A stretch of 64,000 nt of DNA from Anomalospiza imberbis. Taxonomy: Eukaryota > Chordata > Aves > Passeriformes > Viduidae. Positions 43,501-56,200 of the stretch are shown here, piece after piece. The stretch is from NCBI RefSeq assembly GCF_031753505.1, contig NW_027099856.1:1-64000 (forward strand), read 5' to 3'. Within the stretch, counting starts at the first letter, position 1. Each line of letters opens with the position of its first letter. The notes under the pieces are model-generated. The model was not told where the DNA came from and searched no databases. It was given only the letters and a program-made list of their open reading frames with translations. A program made the translations under genes and the position numbers.

Positions 43501-46500
43501 CGGAGGCCGACGAACTCGTGGCAGGGTCTGCCTGGGTGAAGAGGAGAAGAGGTGAGGTGGCATTGCTGAAACTCGAGCGGACCCTGGCACCTCCTCAATA
43601 GCTCCCCGACTCACAGCAAGTCCTCGGCCGCTCCTGAAGGCTCCCCGGGTGACACCCTCAAATGACCGAGATCAAGGCTTCATCACAGAGCCGTGTCCTG
43701 CCTCCGAATTCCCACGAGAGCGACGAAGTGGGTCTGTGGGCCACTTGCTGAGGGGGTCTCGGCGTAACACGAGCGGCCCGCCTAGAGCACACAGACAAGA
43801 ATGGAGGCTAAGAGCTGCACCAGAAATTGAGACCTGAGCACTAACAACTGCTGCCAGCCACCGGTCACTGCTCACCTTGCCCACTTACCTTGACTGCTAA
43901 GAGCTGCCTTTAGTTCCTAAAAATAAAGACAAAGAACAATGCTGTAACACAGAGGCACCATTTTCGCTTCCCCCGCAAAGACAAACGGTGACTCACCTTC
44001 TCGGGAGGACCCTCTGCCACCGATTCCATCTGGCTGCATCTGAAAGAATGTAAGGACAAAAATCAGGGCACTGCAGGAGAACTTCACAGCTCCAGACATC
44101 CTGCATCAATCTACAAATCCCATCTAGAGTCCAAAGACGCCCTACATTACAAATTTCCAGGCCCCGGGACATGCCCCGCTATATACCTACACCAGGCTAT
44201 GCAGCAGGGCAGAGCAGCTCCAGGCCAAACACCCAGACACCCGTGACACAGAACAAGACAAACAAGGGGACAAAACGGGGGGAGAAAGCCCTGGGCGAGA
44301 AAAGAAGGCCCTCAGGGAGCCAGAGGCTGCCGAATGAGAGTACCTAGGTGAGACTGATGGCGGGCCTATAAGGCTCAGGGAACCCTGCAGGAAGGAAGAA
44401 GATGCTAACTGAATGACCTATTCCAAGCAACGCAGAGACGGATGCCCGAGAACCCTAGGGTCAGAATGCTCTACGGATCTTCGCATTGGTACCCGTCCTA
44501 ATCTGCTAGGACGGATGGTTGCAGTGCACAGCTGTCGAGAACAGCTCAGAACAAGACCTCAAAAGACAGCTGACCGGATGCTGCGCCGATGCCCGCCCGG
44601 GCTCCCGAGTCAAAGGAAAGAAGGAATCGGCACTGGGCCGAGGAACACAGATGAGATCAGAGAGGCAAAGATGGACACCTGGGCTTCTGATAAGCCCCTC
44701 AAAGGACTAAGGCAAAAGACACAGAAGGCACGACGGACAAGTGACACACCGTGCACCGGCACTGCTCTGCCCTGAGCACTTCAGCACTGGGAGGCTTTTC
44801 CTTTATGTGGCCTAAGGGGCCACCCCCATCTCCAAAGCTGCCTCAGAAAGCCCTCCCAGCGCCTCGCTTTCATCCCCCTCTCAGCCTCCTAGCCCCCGAC
44901 TTATCTCTCGGACGTCCGGGGTGAGAATCCACGTCGGCTGCGAAGGAAGGCCGCCTCGCCCGCTGGCAGTTTCCTTGAGTCACCGACCTGGGGCCCCTTT
45001 GCTGAGCTGCAAGCAAGAACACCAAACATCACTGCACGATCTTAGCCGCACAGCGGCCAGTAAGCAACAATTCTGCTACTCACCGTTCCCCTAAGAACGC
45101 CCGGCGCCTCGGGCCCCACGCTTCGGCCGCGCCCGGAGGCCGACGAACTCGTGGCAGGGTCTGCCTGGGTGAAGAGGAGACGAGGTGAGGTGGCATTGCT
45201 GAAACTCGAGCGGACCCTGGCACCTCCTCAATAGCTCCCCGACTCACAGCAAGTCCTCGGCCGCTCCTGAAGGCTCCCCGGGTGACACCCTCAAATGACC
45301 GAGATCAAGGCTTCATCACAGAGCCGTGTCCTGCCTCCGAATTCCCACGAGAGCGACGAAGTGGGTCTGTGGGCCACTTGCTGAGGGGGTCTCGGCGTAA
45401 CACGAGCGGCCCGCCTAGAGCACACAGACAAGAATGGAGGCTAAGAGCTGCACCAGAAATTGAGACCTGAGCACTAACAACTGCTGCCAGCCACCGGTCA
45501 CTGCTCACCTTGCCCACTTACCTTGACTGCTAAGAGCTGCCTTTAGTTCCTAAAAATAAAGACAAAGAACAATGCTGTAACACAGAGGCACCATTTTCGC
45601 TTCCCCCGCAAAGACAAACGGTGACTCACCTTCTCGGGGGGACCCTCTGCCACCGATTCCATCTGGCTGCATCTGAAAGAATGTAAGGACAAAAATCAGG
45701 GCACTGCAGGAGAAGTTCTCAGCTCCAGACATCCTGCATCAATCTACAAATCCCATCTAGAGTCCAAAGACGCCCTACATTACAAATTTCCAGGCCCCGG
45801 GACATGCCCCGCTATATACCTACACCAGGCTATGCAGCAGGGCAGAGCAGCTCCAGGCCAAACACCCAGACACCCGTGACACAGAACAAGACAAACAAGG
45901 GGACACAACGGGGGGAGAAAGCCCTGGGCGAGAAAAGAAGGCCCTCAGGGAGCCAGAGGCTGCCGAATGAGAGTACCTAGGTGAGACTGATGGCGGGCCT
46001 ATAAGGCTCAGGGAACCCTGCAGGAAGGAAGAAGATGCTAACTGAATGACCTATTCCAAGCAACGCAGAGACGGATGCCCGAGAACCCTAGGGTCAGAAT
46101 GCTCTACGGATCTTCGCATTGGTACCCGTCCTAATCTGCTAGGACGGATGGTTGCAGTGCACAGCTGTCGAGAACAGCTCAGAACAAGACCTCAAAAGAC
46201 AGCTGACCGGATGCTGCGCCGATGCCCGCCCGGGCTCCCGAGTCAAAGGAAAGAAGGAATCGGCACTGGGCCGAGGAACACAGATGAGATCAGAGAGGCA
46301 AAGATGGACACCTGGGCTTCTGATAAGCCCCTCAAAGGACTAAGGCAAAAGACACAGAAGGCACGACGGACAAGTGACACACCGTGCACCGGCACTGCTC
46401 TGCCCTGAGCACTTCAGCACTGGGAGGCTTTTCCTTTATGTGGCCTAAGGGGCCACCCCCATCTCCAAAGCTGCCTCAGAAAGCCCTCCCAGCGCCTCGC

Positions 46501-48646
46501 TTTCATCCCCCTCTCAGCCTCCTAGCCCCCGACTTATCTCTCGGACGTCCGGGGTGAGAATCCACGTCGGCTGCGAAGGAAGGCCGCCTCGCCCGCTGGC
46601 AGTTTCCTTGAGTCACCGACCTGGGGCCCCTTTGCTGAGCTGCAAGCAAGAACACCAAACATCACTGCACGATCTTAGCCGCACAGCGGCCAGTAAGCAA
46701 CAATTCTGCTACTCACCGTTCCCCTAAGAACGCCCGGCGCCTCGGGCCCCACGCTTCGGCCGCGCCCGGAGGCCGACGAACTCGTGGCAGGGTCTGCCTG
46801 GGTGAAGAGGAGACGAGGTGAGGTGGCATTGCTGAAACTCGAGCGGACCCTGGCACCTCCTCAATAGCTCCCCGACTCACAGCAAGTCCTCGGCCGCTCC
46901 TGAAGGCTCCCCGGGTGACACCCTCAAATGACCGAGATCAAGGCTTCATCACAGAGCCGTGTCCTGCCTCCGAATTCCCACGAGAGCGACGAAGTGGGTC
47001 TGTGGGCCACTTGCTGAGGGGGTCTCGGCGTAACACGAGCGGCCCGCCTAGAGCACACAGACAAGAATGGAGGCTAAGAGCTGCACCAGAAATTGAGACC
47101 TGAGCACTAACAACTGCTGCCAGCCACCGGTCACTGCTCACCTTGCCCACTTACCTTGACTGCTAAGAGCTGCCTTTAGTTCCTAAAAATAAAGACAAAG
47201 AACAATGCTGTAACACAGAGGCACCATTTTCGCTTCCCCCGCAAAGACAAACGGTGACTCACCTTCTCGGGGGGACCCTCTGCCACCGATTCCATCTGGC
47301 TGCATCTGAAAGAATGTAAGGACAAAAATCAGGGCACTGCAGGAGAAGTTCTCAGCTCCAGACATCCTGCATCAATCTACAAATCCCATCTAGAGTCCAA
47401 AGACGCCCTACATTACAAATTTCCAGGCCCCGGGACATGCCCCGCTATATACCTACACCAGGCTATGCAGCAGGGCAGAGCAGCTCCAGGCCAAACACCC
47501 AGACACCCGTGACACAGAACAAGACAAACAAGGGGACACAACGGGGGGAGAAAGCCCTGGGCGAGAAAAGAAGGCCCTCAGGGAGCCAGAGGCTGCCGAA
47601 TGAGAGTACCTAGGTGAGACTGATGGCGGGCCTATAAGGCTCAGGGAACCCTGCAGGAAGGAAGAAGATGCTAACTGAATGACCTATTCCAAGCAACGCA
47701 GAGACGGATGCCCGAGAACCCTAGGGTCAGAATGCTCTACGGATCTTCGCATTGGTACCCGTCCTAATCTGCTAGGACGGATGGTTGCAGTGCACAGCTG
47801 TCGAGAACAGCTCAGAACAAGACCTCAAAAGACAGCTGACCGGATGCTGCGCCGATGCCCGCCCGGGCTCCCGAGTCAAAGGAAAGAAGGAATCGGCACT
47901 GGGCCGAGGAACACAGATGAGATCAGAGAGGCAAAGATGGACACCTGGGCTTCTGATAAGCCCCTCAAAGGACTAAGGCAAAAGACACAGAAGGCACGAC
48001 GGACAAGTGACACACCGTGCACCGGCACTGCTCTGCCCTGAGCACTTCAGCACTGGGAGGCTTTTCCTTTATGTGGCCTAAGGGGCCACCCCCATCTCCA
48101 AAGCTGCCTCAGAAAGCCCTCCCAGCGCCTCGCTTTCATCCCCCTCTCAGCCTCCTAGCCCCCGACTTATCTCTCGGACGTCCGGGGTGAGAATCCACGT
48201 CGGCTGCGAAGGAAGGCCGCCTCGCCCGCTGGCAGTTTCCTTGAGTCACCGACCTGGGGCCCCTTTGCTGAGCTGCAAGCAAGAACACCAAACATCACTG
48301 CACGATCTTAGCCGCACAGCGGCCAGTAAGCAACAATTCTGCTACTCACCGTTCCCCTAAGAACGCCCGGCTCCTCGGGCCCCACGCTTCGGCCGCGCCC
48401 GGAGGCCGACGAACTCGTGGCAGGGTCTGCCTGGGTGAAGAGGAGACGAGGTGAGGTGGCATTGCTGAAACTCGAGCGGACCCTGGCACCTCCTCAATAG
48501 CTCCCCGACTCACAGCAAGTCCTCGGCCGCTCCTGAAGGCTCCCCGGGTGACACCCTCAAATGACCGAGATCAAGGCTTCATCACAGAGCCGTGTCCTGC
48601 CTCCGAATTCCCACGAGAGCGACGAAGTGGGTCTGTGGGCCACTTG

Positions 48647-50275
48647 CTGAGGGGGTCTCGGCGTAACACGAGCGGCCCGCCTAGAGCACACAGACAAGAA
48701 TGGAGGCTAAGAGCTGCACCAGAAATTGAGACCTGAGCACTAACAACTGCTGCCAGCCACCGGTCACTGCTCACCTTGCCCACTTACCTTGACTGCTAAG
48801 AGCTGCCTTTAGTTCCTAAAAATAAAGACAAAGAACAATGCTGTAACACAGAGGCACCATTTCGCTTCCCCGCAAAGACAAACGGTGACTCACCTTCTCG
48901 GGGGGACCCTCTGCCACGATTCCATCTGGCTGCATCTGAAAGAATGTAAGGACAAAAATCAGGGCACTGCAGGAGAACTTCACAGCTCCAGACATCCTGC
49001 ATCAATCTACAAATCCCATCTAGAGTCCAAAGACGCCCTACATTACAAATTTCCAGGCCCCGGGACATGCCCCGCTATATACCTACACCAGGCTATGCAG
49101 CAGGGCAGAGCAGCTCCAGGCCAAACACCCAGACACCCGTGACACAGAACAAGACAAACAAGGGACACAACGGGGGGAGAAAGCCCTGGGCGAGAAAAGA
49201 AGGCCCTCAGGGAGCCAGAGGCTGCCGAATGAGAGTACCTAGGTGAGACTGATGGCGGGCCTATAAGGCTCAGGGAACCCTGCAGGAAGGAAGAAGATGC
49301 TAACTGAATGACCTAGTCCAAGCAACGCAGAGACGGATGCCCGAGAACCCTAGGGTCAGAATGCTCTACGGATCTTCGCATTGGTACCCGTCCTAATCTG
49401 CTAGGACGGATGGTTGCAGTGCACAGCTGTCGAGAACAGCTCAGAACAAGACCTCAAAAGACAGCTGACCGGATGCTGCGCCGATGCCCGCCCGGGCTCC
49501 CGAGTCAAAGGAAAGAAGGAATCGGCACTGGGCCGAGGAACACAGATGAGATCAGAGAGGCAAAGATGGACACCTGGGCTTCTGATAAGCCCCTCAAAGG
49601 ACTAAGGCAAAAGACACAGAAGGCACGACGGACAAGTGACACACCGTGCACCGGCACTGCTCTGCCCTGAGCACTTCAGCACTGGGAGGCTTTTCCTTTA
49701 TGTGGCCTAAGGGGCCACCCCCATCTCCAAAGCTGCCTCAGAAAGCCCTCCCAGCGCCTCGCTTTCATCCCCCTCTCAGCCTCCTAGCCCCCGACTTATC
49801 TCTCGGACGTCCGGGGTGAGAATCCACGTCGGCTGCGAAGGAAGGCCGCCTCGCCCGCTGGCAGTTTCCTTGAGTCACCGACCTGGGGCCCCTTTGCTGA
49901 GCTGCAAGCAAGAACACCAAACATCACTGCACGATCTTAGCCGCACAGCGGCCAGTAAGCAACAATTCTGCTACTCACCGTTCCCCTAAGAACGCCCGGC
50001 GCCTCGGGCCCCACGCTTCGGCCGCGCCCGGAGGCCGACGAACTCGTGGCAGGGTCTGCCTGGGTGAAGAGGAGACGAGGTGAGGTGGCATTGCTGAAAC
50101 TCGAGCGGACCCTGGCACCTCCTCAATAGCTCCCCGACTCACAGCAAGTCCTCGGCCGCTCCTGAAGGCTCCCCGGGTGACACCCTCAAATGACCGAGAT
50201 CAAGGCTTCATCACAGAGCCGTGTCCTGCCTCCGAATTCCCACGAGAGCGACGAAGTGGGTCTGTGGGCCACTTG
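48647..50275. repeat. Array B unit with four 1-bp deletions
   Basis: This unit is 1,629 bp. It lacks one T in CCATTTTCGC, one C in CTTCCCCCGC, one C in GCCACCGATT and one G in AAGGGGACAC, all in or next to short homopolymers within about 310 bp, and has CTAGTCC for CTATTCC. The other units keep the full runs. Confidence 0.8.
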
Positions 50276-53200
50276 CTGAGGGGGTCTCGGCGTAACACGA
50301 GCGGCCCGCCTAGAGCACACAGACAAGAATGGAGGCTAAGAGCTGCACCAGAAATTGAGACCTGAGCACTAACAACTGCTGCCAGCCACCGGTCACTGCT
50401 CACCTTGCCCACTTACCTTGACTGCTAAGAGCTGCCTTTAGTTCCTAAAAATAAAGACAAAGAACAATGCTGTAACACAGAGGCACCATTTTCGCTTCCC
50501 CCGCAAAGACAAACGGTGACTCACCTTCTCGGGGGGACCCTCTGCCACCGATTCCATCTGGCTGCATCTGAAAGAATGTAAGGACAAAAATCAGGGCACT
50601 GCAGGAGAACTTCACAGCTCCAGACATCCTGCATCAATCTACAAATCCCATCTAGAGTCCAAAGACGCCCTACATTACAAATTTCCAGGCCCCGGGACAT
50701 GCCCCGCTATATACCTACACCAGGCTATGCAGCAGGGCAGAGCAGCTCCAGGCCAAACACCCAGACACCCGTGACACAGAACAAGACAAACAAGGGGACA
50801 CAACGGGGGGAGAAAGCCCTGGGCGAGAAAAGAAGGCCCTCAGGGAGCCAGAGGCTGCCGAATGAGAGTACCTAGGTGAGACTGATGGCGGGCCTATAAG
50901 GCTCAGGGAACCCTGCAGGAAGGAAGAAGATGCTAACTGAATGACCTATTCCAAGCAACGCAGAGACGGATGCCCGAGAACCCTAGGGTCAGAATGCTCT
51001 ACGGATCTTCGCATTGGTACCCGTCCTAATCTGCTAGGACGGATGGTTGCAGTGCACAGCTGTCGAGAACAGCTCAGAACAAGACCTCAAAAGACAGCTG
51101 ACCGGATGCTGCGCCGATGCCCGCCCGGGCTCCCGAGTCAAAGGAAAGAAGGAATCGGCACTGGGCCGAGGAACACAGATGAGATCAGAGAGGCAAAGAT
51201 GGACACCTGGGCTTCTGATAAGCCCCTCAAAGGACTAAGGCAAAAGACACAGAAGGCACGACGGACAAGTGACACACCGTGCACCGGCACTGCTCTGCCC
51301 TGAGCACTTCAGCACTGGGAGGCTTTTCCTTTATGTGGCCTAAGGGGCCACCCCCATCTCCAAAGCTGCCTCAGAAAGCCCTCCCAGCGCCTCGCTTTCA
51401 TCCCCCTCTCAGCCTCCTAGCCCCCGACTTATCTCTCGGACGTCCGGGGTGAGAATCCACGTCGGCTGCGAAGGAAGGCCGCCTCGCCCGCTGGCAGTTT
51501 CCTTGAGTCACCGACCTGGGGCCCCTTGCTGAGCTGCAAGCAAGAACACCAAACATCACTGCACGATCTTAGCCGCACAGCGGCCAGTAAGCAACAATTC
51601 TGCTACTCACCGTTCCCCTAAGAACGCCCGGCGCCTTGGGCCCCACGCTTCGGCCGCGCCCGGAGGCCGACGAACTCGTGGCAGGGTCTGCCTGGGTGAA
51701 GAGGAGACGAGGTGAGGTGGCATTGCTGAAACTCGAGCGGACCCTGGCACCTCCTCAATAGCTCCCCGACTCACAGCAAGTCCTCGGCCGCTCCTGAAGG
51801 CTCCCCGGGTGACACCCTCAAATGACCGAGATCAAGGCTTCATCACAGAGCCGTGTCCTGCCTCCGAATTCCCACGAGAGCGACGAAGTGGGTCTGTGGG
51901 CCACTTGCTGAGGGGGTCTCGGCGTAACACGAGCGGCCCGCCTAGAGCACACAGACAAGAATGGAGGCTAAGAGCTGCACCAGAAATTGAGACCTGAGCA
52001 CTAACAACTGCTGCCAGCCACCGGTCACTGCTCACCTTGCCCACTTACCTTGACTGCTAAGAGCTGCCTTTAGTTCCTAAAAATAAAGACAAAGAACAAT
52101 GCTGTAACACAGAGGCACCATTTTCGCTTCCCCCGCAAAGACAAACGGTGACTCACCTTCTCGGGGGGACCCTCTGCCACCGATTCCATCTGGCTGCATC
52201 TGAAAGAATGTAAGGACAAAAATCAGGGCACTGCAGGAGAACTTCACAGCTCCAGACATCCTGCATCAATCTACAAATCCCATCTAGAGTCCAAAGACGC
52301 CCTACATTACAAATTTCCAGGCCCCGGGACATGCCCCGCTATATACCTACACCAGGCTATGCAGCAGGGCAGAGCAGCTCCAGGCCAAACACCCAGACAC
52401 CCGTGACACAGAACAAGACAAACAAGGGGACACAACGGGGGGAGAAAGCCCTGGGCGAGAAAAGAAGGCCCTCAGGGAGCCAGAGGCTGCCGAATGAGAG
52501 TACCTAGGTGAGACTGATGGCGGGCCTATAAGGCTCAGGGAACCCTGCAGGAAGGAAGAAGATGCTAACTGAATGACCTATTCCAAGCAACGCAGAGACG
52601 GATGCCCGAGAACCCTAGGGTCAGAATGCTCTACGGATCTTCGCATTGGTACCCGTCCTAATCTGCTAGGACGGATGGTTGCAGTGCACAGCTGTCGAGA
52701 ACAGCTCAGAACAAGACCTCAAAAGACAGCTGACCGGATGCTGCGCCGATGCCCGCCCGGGCTCCCGAGTCAAAGGAAAGAAGGAATCGGCACTGGGCCG
52801 AGGAACACAGATGAGATCAGAGAGGCAAAGATGGACACCTGGGCTTCTGATAAGCCCCTCAAAGGACTAAGGCAAAAGACACAGAAGGCACGACGGACAA
52901 GTGACACACCGTGCACCGGCACTGCTCTGCCCTGAGCACTTCAGCACTGGGAGGCTTTTCCTTTATGTGGCCTAAGGGGCCACCCCCATCTCCAAAGCTG
53001 CCTCAGAAAGCCCTCCCAGCGCCTCGCTTTCATCCCCCTCTCAGCCTCCTAGCCCCCGACTTATCTCTCGGACGTCCGGGGTGAGAATCCACGTCGGCTG
53101 CGAAGGAAGGCCGCCTCGCCCGCTGGCAGTTTCCTTGAGTCACCGACCTGGGGCCCCTTGCTGAGCTGCAAGCAAGAACACCAAACATCACTGCACGATC

Positions 53201-56200
53201 TTAGCCGCACAGCGGCCAGTAAGCAACAATTCTGCTACTCACCGTTCCCCTAAGAACGCCCGGCGCCTCGGGCCCCACGCTTCGGCCGCGCCCGGAGGCC
53301 GACGAACTCGTGGCAGGGTCTGCCTGGGTGAAGAGGAGACGAGGTGAGGTGGCATTGCTGAAACTCGAGCGGACCCTGGCACCTCCTCAATAGCTCCCCG
53401 ACTCACAGCAAGTCCTCGGCCGCTCCTGAAGGCTCCCCGGGTGACACCCTCAAATGACCGAGATCAAGGCTTCATCACAGAGCCGTGTCCTGCCTCCGAA
53501 TTCCCACGAGAGCGACGAAGTGGGTCTGTGGGCCACTTGCTGAGGGGGTCTCGGCGTAACACGAGCGGCCCGCCTAGAGCACACAGACAAGAATGGAGGC
53601 TAAGAGCTGCACCAGAAATTGAGACCTGAGCACTAACAACTGCTGCCAGCCACCGGTCACTGCTCACCTTGCCCACTTACCTTGACTGCTAAGAGCTGCC
53701 TTTAGTTCCTAAAAATAAAGACAAAGAACAATGCTGTAACACAGAGGCACCATTTTCGCTTCCCCCGCAAAGACAAACGGTGACTCACCTTCTCGGGGGG
53801 ACCCTCTGCCACCGATTCCATCTGGCTGCATCTGAAAGAATGTAAGGACAAAAATCAGGGCACTGCAGGAGAACTTCACAGCTCCAGACATCCTGCATCA
53901 ATCTACAAATCCCATCTAGAGTCCAAAGACGCCCTACATTACAAATTTCCAGGCCCCGGGACATGCCCCGCTATATACCTACACCAGGCTATGCAGCAGG
54001 GCAGAGCAGCTCCAGGCCAAACACCCAGACACCCGTGACACAGAACAAGACAAACAAGGGGACACAACGGGGGGAGAAAGCCCTGGGCGAGAAAAGAAGG
54101 CCCTCAGGGAGCCAGAGGCTGCCGAATGAGAGTACCTAGGTGAGACTGATGGCGGGCCTATAAGGCTCAGGGAACCCTGCAGGAAGGAAGAAGATGCTAA
54201 CTGAATGACCTATTCCAAGCAACGCAGAGACGGATGCCCGAGAACCCTAGGGTCAGAATGCTCTACGGATCTTCGCATTGGTACCCGTCCTAATCTGCTA
54301 GGACGGATGGTTGCAGTGCACAGCTGTCGAGAACAGCTCAGAACAAGACCTCAAAAGACAGCTGACCGGATGCTGCGCCGATGCCCGCCCGGGCTCCCGA
54401 GTCAAAGGAAAGAAGGAATCGGCACTGGGCCGAGGAACACAGATGAGATCAGAGAGGCAAAGATGGACACCTGGGCTTCTGATAAGCCCCTCAAAGGACT
54501 AAGGCAAAAGACACAGAAGGCACGACGGACAAGTGACACACCGTGCACCGGCACTGCTCTGCCCTGAGCACTTCAGCACTGGGAGGCTTTTCCTTTATGT
54601 GGCCTAAGGGGCCACCCCCATCTCCAAAGCTGCCTCAGAAAGCCCTCCCAGCGCCTCGCTTTCATCCCCCTCTCAGCCTCCTAGCCCCCGACTTATCTCT
54701 CGGACGTCCGGGGTGAGAATCCACGTCGGCTGCGAAGGAAGGCCGCCTCGCCCGCTGGCAGTTTCCTTGAGTCACCGACCTGGGGCCCCTTGCTGAGCTG
54801 CAAGCAAGAACACCAAACATCACTGCACGATCTTAGCCGCACAGCGGCCAGTAAGCAACAATTCTGCTACTCACCGTTCCCCTAAGAACGCCCGGCTCCT
54901 CGGGCCCCACGCTTCGGCCACGCCCGGAGGCCGACGAACTCGTGGCAGGGTCTGCCTGGGTGAAGAGGAGACGAGGTGAGGTGGCATTGCTGAAACTCGA
55001 GCGGACCCTGGCACCTCCTCAATAGCTCCCCGACTCACAGCAAGTCCTCGGCCGCTCCTGAAGGCTCCCCGGGTGACACCCTCAAATGACCGAGATCAAG
55101 GCTTCATCACAGAGCCGTGTCCTGCCTCCGAATTCCCACGAGAGCGACGAAGTGGGTCTGTGGGCCACTTGCTGAGGGGGTCTCGGCGTAACACGAGCGG
55201 CCCGCCTAGAGCACACAGACAAGAATGGAGGCTAAGAGCTGCACCAGAAATTGAGACCTGAGCACTAACAACTGCTGCCAGCCACCGGTCACTGCTCACC
55301 TTGCCCACTTACCTTGACTGCTAAGAGCTGCCTTTAGTTCCTAAAAATAAAGACAAAGAACAATGCTGTAACACAGAGGCACCATTTTCGCTTCCCCCGC
55401 AAAGACAAACGGTGACTCACCTTCTCGGGGGGACCCTCTGCCACCGATTCCATCTGGCTGCATCTGAAAGAATGTAAGGACAAAAATCAGGGCACTGCAG
55501 GAGAACTTCACAGCTCCAGACATCCTGCATCAATCTACAAATCCCATCTAGAGTCCAAAGACGCCCTACATTACAAATTTCCAGGCCCCGGGACATGCCC
55601 CGCTATATACCTACACCAGGCTATGCAGCAGGGCAGAGCAGCTCCAGGCCAAACACCCAGACACCCGTGACACAGAACAAGACAAACAAGGGGACACAAC
55701 GGGGGGAGAAAGCCCTGGGCGAGAAAAGAAGGCCCTCAGGGAGCCAGAGGCTGCCGAATGAGAGTACCTAGGTGAGACTGATGGCGGGCCTATAAGGCTC
55801 AGGGAACCCTGCAGGAAGGAAGAAGATGCTAACTGAATGACCTATTCCAAGCAACGCAGAGACGGATGCCCGAGAACCCTAGGGTCAGAATGCTCTACGG
55901 ATCTTCGCATTGGTACCCGTCCTAATCTGCTAGGACGGATGGTTGCAGTGCACAGCTGTCGAGAACAGCTCAGAACAAGACCTCAAAAGACAGCTGACCG
56001 GATGCTGCGCCGATGCCCGCCCGGGCTCCCGAGTCAAAGGAAAGAAGGAATCGGCACTGGGCCGAGGAACACAGATGAGATCAGAGAGGCAAAGATGGAC
56101 ACCTGGGCTTCTGATAAGCCCCTCAAAGGACTAAGGCAAAAGACACAGAAGGCACGACGGACAAGTGACACACCGTGCACCGGCACTGCTCTGCCCTGAG

